Made by a program: the position numbers and the translations under genes
DNA from: Verrucomicrobiales bacterium
GTDB taxonomy: Bacteria > Verrucomicrobiota > Verrucomicrobiia > Verrucomicrobiales > DEV007
NCBI GenBank assembly: GCA_029213195.1
Contig: JARGNI010000003.1
Span: 62,001-126,000 of the forward strand
Length of the DNA stretch: 64,000 bases
Reading direction: 5' to 3'
Shown here: positions 10,192 to 17,787 of the stretch, piece after piece
How the letters are laid out: every line of letters begins with the position of its first letter
Position numbering within the stretch: position 1 is the first letter of the stretch
Notes under the pieces: model-generated
What the model saw: the letters and a program-made list of their open reading frames with translations, nothing else
What the model was told of the DNA's origin: nothing
The model's database searches: none

Positions 10192-10859
10192 TACAGGTTT
10201 CCTCCGAGTATATGGCCACCCCCGCTGCAGAAACGTCCGAACCCGCTCACTGGTCCCGTGCCGCGATCGCGAGCCCGATTCTCGGCGTCCTCGGATTCGC
10301 GACGCTCTGGCTCATCGTTGGGCTCTTTCTCTCAGCCGCAGGAGCGATCTGTGGCCATCTCGCAAGGGAAACGACCAAGGATGGTCAGTGGAAAGGGCGG
10401 CGACTCGCCACCTTAGGGGTCAGCCTCAATTACGCCTCGATGATTTTCTTCCCGATTCTCCTTCTCATCATCTCGGCATCGTTTCCCGCTCTCGACATGT
10501 GGAAATCGGAGCAGGGGGAAAGCCAGCGGATGGAAAGCCAGGCGCATGCTGCAAAACTCTATGTGGCCTGCGAAGCCTACGCTCGAGCCAATCGGGGTCG
10601 CTACCCCGCGAGCTGGGAAGAGCTTTCCGGAAAATTCATCGCAGGTCCCGAGTTGAGAAAAAATCTTCGCAGCGTCTATCCGAAAGGGAAGTCGAACGCC
10701 TTCGAGCTGGTCCCCCACGACCGTCCCGTGTTGCCTGCCTTTTCCGACTCCGTTATCGTCATCCAGGAGATTGCTCCCCCCGACGTCGAGAAGATTTCGG
10801 TCGTCTATGCAGACGGAACCGTAAAATCGATCCACAATCCTGATTACGAAAGACCATGA
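10188..10859 (+). CDS. DUF4190-like membrane protein with pseudopilin-like tail
   Basis: A 223-residue protein if it starts at GTG 10188 (overlapping the MFS stop), or 215 residues from ATG 10212 (MATPAAETSEP). After a short cytoplasmic segment come two close transmembrane helices (ASPILGVLGFATLWLIVGLF; ASMIFFPILLLIISASF) joined by a GHLARETTKDGQWKGRRLA loop, as in DUF4190 proteins. The remaining 120 residues (AKLYVACEAYARANRGRYPA onward) resemble the globular part of type II secretion/type IV pilus pseudopilins and lie outside the inner membrane. I cannot assign a function. It overlaps the next gene by ATGA. Confidence 0.65.
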   Translation: MIQVSSEYMATPAAETSEPAHWSRAAIASPILGVLGFATLWLIVGLFLSAAGAICGHLARETTKDGQWKGRRLATLGVSLNYASMIFFPILLLIISASFPALDMWKSEQGESQRMESQAHAAKLYVACEAYARANRGRYPASWEELSGKFIAGPELRKNLRSVYPKGKSNAFELVPHDRPVLPAFSDSVIVIQEIAPPDVEKISVVYADGTVKSIHNPDYERP

Positions 10860-11365
10860 AACCGGCCCTGCTCCTCTGCTCCCTGCTGACCTTGCTGGCG
10901 ATCACCCACGCGGAAGATGCAATCTACATCCCAGCGAATGAAACCGAAGCTCTCGAGAAGAAGGAAGGGCAAAAGGTGACGGTCTACGGGGAAACCAAGG
11001 ACTCCGGGAAGTCCTCGTCGGGCACCAATTTCGTAAACTTCGAGGGAGCGGACTTCTATCTCGTTACCTTCAAGACCGACCTGAGCGGATTCTCCGAAGG
11101 GGAACCCAGTGATTTCTATGAGGGAAAGCGGATCGCCGTAACCGGGACCGTGTCGGTCTACCAGGGAAAACCGCAGATCAAGCTGACCTCTCCAGATCAA
11201 ATCAAGATCCTCCAGGACGACGAAGAATTCCCCCCGAAAGTCATGACGGTAGAGACTCCCGAGCCGGAAGCCAAGGAGGCTCCTAAAACCGAAAAACCTG
11301 TCGAGGAGGTCAAGCCGGACAAACCGAAGCCTCCCGTCGATCCCTCTCAATATTTCAAGAAGTAG
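10856..11365 (+). CDS. Exported OB-fold-like protein with Pro/Glu/Lys tail
   Basis: A 169-residue secreted protein with signal peptide (MKPALLLCSLLTLLAITHA). The middle (residues about 25-115: EGQKVTVYGETKDSGKSSSG, NFEGADFYLVTF, GKRIAVTGTVSVYQGKPQI) follows the strand pattern of OB-fold/tRNA_anti-like domains often found in exported PVC proteins. The last 45 residues are low-complexity and rich in Pro, Glu and Lys. It is the third gene of the MFS-DUF4190-OB run, overlapping the previous gene by four bases. Ligand and role are unknown. Confidence 0.65.
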   Translation: MKPALLLCSLLTLLAITHAEDAIYIPANETEALEKKEGQKVTVYGETKDSGKSSSGTNFVNFEGADFYLVTFKTDLSGFSEGEPSDFYEGKRIAVTGTVSVYQGKPQIKLTSPDQIKILQDDEEFPPKVMTVETPEPEAKEAPKTEKPVEEVKPDKPKPPVDPSQYFKK

Positions 11366-11402
11366 GCCGATCGCCCCGGCGACTCGCGACCGATGATGAT
11401 CC

Positions 11403-11435
11403 AACCCTGTTGAGCCGATGACCTGACCCTGTTGA
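11403..11435 (+). promoter_or_regulatory. Direct repeat in leader of APC permease gene
   Basis: The ten-base string ACCCTGTTGA occurs twice (11404-11413 and 11426-11435), 22 bp apart start to start, in the 133-bp gap before the permease. Two helical turns between copies suits a regulator binding one DNA face. A related AACCCTGTT string sits in the NdpA leader at 56710-56718. No function is shown by the sequence itself. Confidence 0.3.
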
Positions 11436-11498
11436 CTCGCCATCGCGATGTCCGAGTTGTCTTCTTCCTGATCCGTCTTGCCTCCATCCTTCTGCCCC

Positions 11499-12815
11499 AT
11501 GTCCAAGCCTGCCTCCAAAGTCGGTCTGCTCACCGCGACCGCAATTGTCATCGCCAGCATGGTCGGGACAGGTGTTTTCGGAAGCCTCGGATTCCAGGTT
11601 GCGGGCATCCCCTCGGGATTTCCCATCCTCCTGCTCTGGTTCATCGGCGGAGTGCTCTCCTTTTGCGGGGCCGTCTGCTACGCGGAACTGGCCTCGATCT
11701 TCCCCAAGTCGGGAGGAGAGTATCATCTTCTCTCCAAGACCTGGTCGCCCTTCCTCGGATTTCTCGCCGGATGGCTCTCGGTCACGGTGGGGTTTGCTGC
11801 CCCGATCGCTCTGAACGCGACCCTGATGGGAACCTACCTGGGGCGAATCTTCGATACCTCGTCCCTGTTTTTCTCGCTCCCCGTGGTCGTTCTCGTAACC
11901 CTCATCCACTTCGGGAAAATCTCCTGGATCGGTCGTTTCCAGGAATGGTTTACCTACGGGAAGGTCGGCCTCATCCTTCTCCTCGGGATCCTTGCCTTTG
12001 CCCTCGGCACGAGACAACCTGTCTCATTTCTCCCCAAGGAAGGCGACCTGGATCTGATCACCTCATCCTCCTTCGCCATCTCTCTCGTCTATGTGCTCTA
12101 CGCCTACACGGGTTGGAATGCCGCCACTTACATGATGGATGAAGTCGAGCGACCGGAACGCAATGTGCCGCTCGCCCTGCTGATCGGCACCCTTGCCGTG
12201 ATGGCTCTCTACCTCTTCGTGAATGCTTCGTTCCTCTACTCCACCCCCATCGAAAAAATGAAGGGGGAAGCCGAGGTGGGACTCGTCGCTGCAGAGTCTT
12301 TTCTCGGACCCCGTGGCAGCACGGCCATGGGGATCCTGATCAGCTTCGGGCTGATTTCTTCCATCAGCTCCATGGTCTGGGCAGGGCCGCGGGTCTCGGC
12401 TGCGATGGGAAGGGATCACTCCCATTTCCGACTCCTCAGTCGCGTGAACCGCAACGGGGTTCCTGCCATTGCAATTCTCATTCAGAGCCTCATCGTCATC
12501 GCCTTGCTTCTCTCTGCCACCTTCGAGGAATTGATCAACTACGTGCAGGCCCTGCTCACGATTTCATCTCTGATGGTCGTTCTCGGGGTCTTCTATCTGC
12601 GCATCAAGCGGCCTGACATTCCTCGGCCCTTTCGTGCCTGGGGATACCCGATCACCCCGGCTCTCTTTGCCCTCGTCAGCGGATATGTGCTCTGGTTTCA
12701 GATCACGGAGAAGACGACGGAGTTTCTCTGGGGATTGGCAACCCTCGCTGTGGGAGCCGTCATTTACTTCATTCTCGCGCGCAAAGACTCCCCTGCGGAG
12801 GGAAAAAACAGTTAA
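11499..12815 (+). CDS. APC family amino acid permease
   Basis: A 438-residue polytopic membrane protein of the amino acid-polyamine-organocation superfamily, about 12 helices. Helix 1 carries the substrate-binding signature IASMVGTGVFGSLGFQ (family GxGIF), and the loop after helix 2 has the conserved PKSGGEYHLLSK. Helix 6 contains YVLYAYTGWNAATYMMDEVE, again typical. ATG 11499 (MSKPASKVG) is preferred to 11478 because family members start shortly before helix 1. It probably imports or exchanges an amino acid; the substrate is not predictable. It is transcribed alone, with a 133-bp leader containing a direct repeat. Confidence 0.85.
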   Translation: MSKPASKVGLLTATAIVIASMVGTGVFGSLGFQVAGIPSGFPILLLWFIGGVLSFCGAVCYAELASIFPKSGGEYHLLSKTWSPFLGFLAGWLSVTVGFAAPIALNATLMGTYLGRIFDTSSLFFSLPVVVLVTLIHFGKISWIGRFQEWFTYGKVGLILLLGILAFALGTRQPVSFLPKEGDLDLITSSSFAISLVYVLYAYTGWNAATYMMDEVERPERNVPLALLIGTLAVMALYLFVNASFLYSTPIEKMKGEAEVGLVAAESFLGPRGSTAMGILISFGLISSISSMVWAGPRVSAAMGRDHSHFRLLSRVNRNGVPAIAILIQSLIVIALLLSATFEELINYVQALLTISSLMVVLGVFYLRIKRPDIPRPFRAWGYPITPALFALVSGYVLWFQITEKTTEFLWGLATLAVGAVIYFILARKDSPAEGKNS

Positions 12816-12922
12816 ATCCGGGAAAAAGGCCGACTTATCTGCGGCTGGGTCAACAAATCGCTTGCAGGGGTTGATTAAGTTTTCTTAAATAAACTTCCGA
12901 CCGCACCCGCGCCGCCGTTCCA

Positions 12923-15136
12923 TTGCCCGAATACCCTCCAGTCCGAGACGATCAAGGTTCTCAGGATCGAGATTCCGTGAATCCCGCTCCGAATCCTTTC
13001 GGCGCGCCCGGACCGCTTCCGTCGAAGCCGGAGGCCAAGGAACCGCACCACCAGCCGACACCTTCTCCTGTCACCGGCAATCCATTTGCTGCGCCCCCCT
13101 CTTCCCCTCGAAGCAACTCGAAGAACCTCGAGTGGGGAACCATCCTCGACGACCTCCCCTTCGGCCTCATCGTGCTGGATCCTCACATGGAAGTCCTGCA
13201 CGAGAACTCTACCTGCCGGGAGTGGCTCGGGATCGGGATCCGGGAAGCGGGCGGAATCGAAGCCTGGATCGCGAGACTCTGTCCCGAAGAAGAACATCGT
13301 GAGAAAGTGCTTCATTCCTGGAGAAGTCATATCTGGAGGAACCAACTCACCCGGGCCTTCTCCCTGAAAGGCACAAACCAGAAGGTTCGAGAAATCGAGT
13401 TCCGCTCCAACCTGCAACCGGACGGCGGACTCACCGTCGTCCTCCAGGATGTCTCTGAAACGTTCCGAGCACAGGAACTGCAGCGACAGAGCAAGCTGAA
13501 ATTCCGCGCCCTGTTTGATCATTCGCCTCAAGGAGTCGCCCTGCTCGACCGCGAGGAGAAGGTCCTCGAAGCAAATTCCGCTTTCCTTCGTCTCGCGGGA
13601 AGAAATCTCCGGGGAATCCGGCTCACCCCATTCGAGGATCTGCTGCACCCCTCCAGCCTCCCCTTCTGGCAGAAACGAAGTCCCACGGAAGGACGCACCC
13701 AGAAACTGGTCTTCCGAAACAACCAGGGGACAAAGGATGTCCTCGTGCGCTGTGCCCCGCGGGAAGGCAATACCGACCTCACTCCTCTGACCATGGTTTT
13801 CGTGGAGGAGAACATCCCCTCGCCTGCTTCTCATTCGGAGGAGGGACCGAAAGCAAAAATGCTGCTCAAGCGGTTGCAGACCGTCGCACGCAAAGCGCAA
13901 TCCCTGCTCGATGCCGTCCCCGACCTGATCCTGCTGGTCGATCGCGATCTCACCATCGCGGACTTCTCTGCACCTCCCGAACCGTGGAAGGAGCACCATC
14001 CCCAGGACAGCTGGAGAGGGGAATCCCTCGAAGCTGTCTGGCCGATCCTCGGTCAGCTTTTGGCCCGCTCTTACAAGAGAATCCTCGAACAAGGCAAAAC
14101 GATTCATGCCGATCTCGAGGCGCGAAACGAGGGAGCCTACTACTCGATGAGCGCATCGAACGCGGGGGACGGACAAATTCTCGTCGTAGTCCGAAACCAG
14201 AGCGAGTTGGAGCATCTTCGCCGTCAGGAAAAGAACCACTCCTCAACCCTCGATGCCCTCTCGGACGCTTTGCTCTTCTTTGACAAGAAAGGGCGAATCA
14301 CAGGAGCCAACTCAGCCGCCGAGCAACTCCTCGGTGAACCCGAAGCTCAGCTCACCCAGTCCTCTCTCCTCGAAAGAACCGGGAAGGACTCGATCCTTGA
14401 GTTGACGAAGGCGAATCGCTGGCCGTTTCGCGATCGGAGCGGGATCCCTCGGCTTCTCGAAAGCAGGGTGTTCGACGCAGGAGCGACAGGACAATACGGT
14501 GTCTTCCTCGGCTCTCCGCCCTCCCCGCAACTGCCCCAGGAAAACAGAGATGATCCCTTTGTCGCGGAGCAGGCCGAGCACCAGTTTCGCAACCAGCTGC
14601 AGCTCGCCACGAGCCTTCACCAGTTCGAACCCGTTACCCCCGAATCAAGAGAGGCTTCTCTCCGATGGCAGATTCGTCTGCGAACCCTCATGGCCACTCG
14701 CCCGGATCCCGAAACGGGCAGGCTGAGCGTTTCTGCACTCCTTCACGGAGTTGCCGGCGAAATCGGTTCTCTTTCGGGACGCGGCCCCGGCTCTCGCTGT
14801 GTCGCCATCGAAGGAGCCGAGAATCTCTGGCTCGCTCCAGAAACCATGACTTCACTGGGATTGTTTATCGGAGAGGTTCTCCGCATCGTCCTGATCGGAT
14901 CCGAACCTGCCTCTGGTCCGGATCTCCACTTCCGATTCCTCAAGGACAGCCGCGGTTTTCTCCAGCTGCAATTCCAGACCGGTCCGACGCGCCACAAGAT
15001 TTCCGAAGCCCGAGCCTGGGAAGGGGAAATCCTCGAGATTCTCGCAGCGCAGATGCAGGGTTCCCTGACGGGGCGCCCCATCGAGAACAATGAAGAGTGG
15101 ACACTGTGTGCCGCCGTTCTCGACAAGACCTCCTGA
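12923..15136 (+). CDS. Multi-PAS sensor with degenerate HisKA_2 kinase core
   Basis: A soluble sensor of about 737 residues. A proline-rich start (1-65) is followed by four PAS-like segments: about 70-170 (ILDDLPFGLIVLD), 190-300 (LFDHSPQGVALLDREEKVLE), 325-430 (LLDAVPDLILLVDRDL) and 440-540 (LDALSDALLFFDKKGRITGA). The C terminus starts like a HisKA_2 dimerisation helix with the phospho-acceptor His kept (EHQFRNQLQLATSLHQ). The ATPase part has lost its N box: GLFIGEVLRIVLIG stands where the family has Asn-Glu...Asn, and no G boxes are visible. The start is TTG 12923 or GTG 12977. It lies 115 bp upstream of a hybrid kinase and is probably its partner; no transmembrane segment is seen. Confidence 0.7.
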   Translation: MPEYPPVRDDQGSQDRDSVNPAPNPFGAPGPLPSKPEAKEPHHQPTPSPVTGNPFAAPPSSPRSNSKNLEWGTILDDLPFGLIVLDPHMEVLHENSTCREWLGIGIREAGGIEAWIARLCPEEEHREKVLHSWRSHIWRNQLTRAFSLKGTNQKVREIEFRSNLQPDGGLTVVLQDVSETFRAQELQRQSKLKFRALFDHSPQGVALLDREEKVLEANSAFLRLAGRNLRGIRLTPFEDLLHPSSLPFWQKRSPTEGRTQKLVFRNNQGTKDVLVRCAPREGNTDLTPLTMVFVEENIPSPASHSEEGPKAKMLLKRLQTVARKAQSLLDAVPDLILLVDRDLTIADFSAPPEPWKEHHPQDSWRGESLEAVWPILGQLLARSYKRILEQGKTIHADLEARNEGAYYSMSASNAGDGQILVVVRNQSELEHLRRQEKNHSSTLDALSDALLFFDKKGRITGANSAAEQLLGEPEAQLTQSSLLERTGKDSILELTKANRWPFRDRSGIPRLLESRVFDAGATGQYGVFLGSPPSPQLPQENRDDPFVAEQAEHQFRNQLQLATSLHQFEPVTPESREASLRWQIRLRTLMATRPDPETGRLSVSALLHGVAGEIGSLSGRGPGSRCVAIEGAENLWLAPETMTSLGLFIGEVLRIVLIGSEPASGPDLHFRFLKDSRGFLQLQFQTGPTRHKISEARAWEGEILEILAAQMQGSLTGRPIENNEEWTLCAAVLDKTS

Positions 15137-15251
15137 GAACGAACGAGTTCTCTTACCCTCCCATCAGGCTCGGGACAATCTTGGGAAAATAGCTCTGTAA
15201 ATATCAGAGTTTTCACGCTAGCATTCACCCACCCAACACGTCACGAATTTC

Positions 15252-17771
15252 ATGGAGAACCCTTCCCCTCATCGGCCCCGAATCCTCATTGTTGAGGATG
15301 ATCCGGTGACGGCCAGTGACATTCGTGCGGCCCTCGAGCGGAATCATTTCCCAGTGGCAGGACACGCGAAGACCCGGGAAGAGGCAGCAGAGCTCGCCGA
15401 GAATGAAACGGTCGGGATCGCGATTCTCGACATCAAGCTCGACACCATCGACGGGGGAATCGAGATTTCCCGACAACTTCAGGATCAGCACCAGATACCA
15501 TCCGTGTTTGTGACCGGCTATTCTCGAGAAGCAGTCTTTTCGAAAATCGATCACAGCGCAGCGATTGGTTACCTCCGGAAACCTTTCTCCGACGAAGAAC
15601 TTCTCGCCTGTATCGAGTCAGCCTCGGAAAACCGGGAATCGAACGACCAATTGTTGCAACAGCTTCCCGGGCTGGAGGTGATGGGGAACCGACTCGACGA
15701 GCCCTTGCTCATCGCGGATCGGAACGGCTCGATTCGTTTCGCCAACCCCGCCGCGGAGGAGATCATGGGTTGGCCCAAGGATGAAATCACCGGCCGTCTT
15801 CTCGAGGAAGTCCTCACTCCCGCCAGCGAAGAAGGGGAAGATCCAGGCGAGCTTGATCTCGGTGCGAGGAAAGTCACGCTCTCGACCCGTTCCGGAATCG
15901 AATGGCGAGGGAAGGAACGCAGCACTCCGATCAAGTCAGCCTCAGGCGATCTCGTCGGAACGATCAGCTTCTTTTCGGAAGCACCCCCCCAGGCGGGGAT
16001 CACTCCTCCAGCGAAGGATACCGAAGAGGTCAGCAGTTCTCCCGCACCGGCTGTTCGATCCAACACCCTGGAGAAGATCGCCTCCCTCTCGCGAGACCCG
16101 GCGTTTCGGGAACTGATTCGCAAACCTTCCGTTCCTGCCGCCGAAAGTAACAAGGAAGCCCCCTATGGTCTCAAGACGCCGGAGACTCCGCCCGGTGCTC
16201 CGGTTCCTGCACCGGCCCGGGAAAATCAATCCGCTTGGGAGCAGGTCGACGACCCTGTTCTCAAGGTGAATGAGAAAGGGAACATTCAACGGGCCAACGG
16301 GAGTGCTCAATCCGTATTCGGAGACGGCGCTTCGCTGCGGGAGAAACCCCTGCAGGATCTCTTTACCCCGGCAGACTACGAATCTCACGAGTCGGACTTC
16401 CTCAAGCCCTTCACTGACGGGAAGAAGCACTGTTTCGAACTCCGAGACAGTCGCAGGGAACGCAAATTCGAAGTTCGCGTCTACCGCGCGGATGACGAAC
16501 TTCTCCTCCTCTTTTCCGAGAGCAGCGATGCGGAACGACAGGAATGGGTCCGCCAGCAACGTCTCGAGGGCCTCGGGCTCCTCGCTCGCGGTTTTGCGCA
16601 CGATTTCAACAATCATCTCACGACGATCACGGGAAACGTCAGCCTTGCCCGGGAGCGCCACCCCGATGACGACGAACTTCACCAGATGCTCGGCGAGGCG
16701 CAGACCGCAGCTTCACGAGCAACCGGATTGGTGCAGCAACTGATGACCTTTGCCCAGGGCGGGCGCCCGATTCGGAAGCGCACCCGAGTCCCGGACCTGG
16801 TGCGACGCATTCTGACCGAACACCGACTTCAACACCCCGAGATCCGATTCCAGTTCCAGGGAGCCGAGGTGGATCTCGTAGCCAATGTCGATCCGGCCCA
16901 GATCAGTCGCCTGATCGAAAACCTTGTCGCCAATTCTGCAGTCGCGATGACCGATGGAGGAATCCTCATCGTCCGGTGTGCTCGGATCACCCCGGAAGAA
17001 GCCATCGAAATTCGAGACACCCATATTCCTGCGGAAGAAGACCATCTCCTCATCGAAGTCATCGATACCGGTCACGGGATGGACGAGGAATCGCTCCACC
17101 AGGTCTTCGAACCCTACTTCACCACTCGCAAGCAGGACAACGCGAGCGGAATCGGTCTCACCGTCTGTGAATCCATCGCCCGAGCCCACGGGGGTTTTAT
17201 TCAGCTGCAGTCCAAGGAAGGCAAGGGAACCATCGCCACCTTCTGTGCCCCGGTCGGACAGAGCCCCGAGATCGAAACCTCCGATATCTCAATGGCTCCT
17301 CCCGAGAACCTTCCCTCGATGCCTCCTCTCGAGGATCCCAGTTTTCAGCTTACCGCCGAAGGAGACAACATTCTCGTCGGAACCCGGATCCTCATCCTCG
17401 AGGATGATGCCCCCATCCGGCGACTCATGGCAGCGACTCTTCGAAGGGCCGGTCACGAGGTTTTCGAGACCAAAGACGGTCGGGAAACGATTGCGGTCTA
17501 TCGCGAGGCGATGGAGCGAAATGCCAAGTTTCACCTTCTCATCTGCGATCTCACGATCGAGAATGGAATGGGTGGCGTCGAAACGATGAGACAATTGACT
17601 CAACTCGATCCCTCCATTCTCGCCATTGTCTCCAGCGGCTACTCCGACGCTCCCGCGATGTCGAGTCCAGCTGCTTTCGGCTTCCGGGGAGTTCTCCCGA
17701 AACCCTACGCGCCAAGCGAACTGCGGGCCGCCGTGCACCGCATTCTCGCGGCGCACCGGATCATCGCGTAA
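15252..17771 (+). CDS. Hybrid histidine kinase, REC-PAS-PAS-HisKA-HATPase-REC
   Basis: An 839-residue soluble hybrid kinase. The N-terminal receiver (8-125) has the acidic pair D16/D17, phospho-acceptor D60 (AILDIKL) and K110 (YLRKPF). PAS-like segments follow at about 135-245 and 325-425. The HisKA has an NtrB-type H box with H450 (GFAHDFNNHLTTITG). The HATPase shows an N box (LIENLVANSAVA, 554-565), G1 (DTGHGM), the F box (FEPYFTTR) and G2 (ASGIGLTV). A C-terminal receiver (711-832) has D766 (LLICDLTIENG) and K817 (VLPKPY). Phosphate can thus run from H450 to either receiver. No DNA-binding output domain is present. It follows the PAS pseudokinase and converges on the RGG-protein gene with only 16 bp between stops. 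Confidence 0.9.
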   Translation: MENPSPHRPRILIVEDDPVTASDIRAALERNHFPVAGHAKTREEAAELAENETVGIAILDIKLDTIDGGIEISRQLQDQHQIPSVFVTGYSREAVFSKIDHSAAIGYLRKPFSDEELLACIESASENRESNDQLLQQLPGLEVMGNRLDEPLLIADRNGSIRFANPAAEEIMGWPKDEITGRLLEEVLTPASEEGEDPGELDLGARKVTLSTRSGIEWRGKERSTPIKSASGDLVGTISFFSEAPPQAGITPPAKDTEEVSSSPAPAVRSNTLEKIASLSRDPAFRELIRKPSVPAAESNKEAPYGLKTPETPPGAPVPAPARENQSAWEQVDDPVLKVNEKGNIQRANGSAQSVFGDGASLREKPLQDLFTPADYESHESDFLKPFTDGKKHCFELRDSRRERKFEVRVYRADDELLLLFSESSDAERQEWVRQQRLEGLGLLARGFAHDFNNHLTTITGNVSLARERHPDDDELHQMLGEAQTAASRATGLVQQLMTFAQGGRPIRKRTRVPDLVRRILTEHRLQHPEIRFQFQGAEVDLVANVDPAQISRLIENLVANSAVAMTDGGILIVRCARITPEEAIEIRDTHIPAEEDHLLIEVIDTGHGMDEESLHQVFEPYFTTRKQDNASGIGLTVCESIARAHGGFIQLQSKEGKGTIATFCAPVGQSPEIETSDISMAPPENLPSMPPLEDPSFQLTAEGDNILVGTRILILEDDAPIRRLMAATLRRAGHEVFETKDGRETIAVYREAMERNAKFHLLICDLTIENGMGGVETMRQLTQLDPSILAIVSSGYSDAPAMSSPAAFGFRGVLPKPYAPSELRAAVHRILAAHRIIA

Positions 17772-17787
17772 AGAACGAAGAGTGACT

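Noticed and set aside
15193-15213. CTCTG/CAGAG hairpin followed by TTTT between the two PAS genes
   Set aside because: Only a 5-bp AT-loop stem; too weak to call a terminator.
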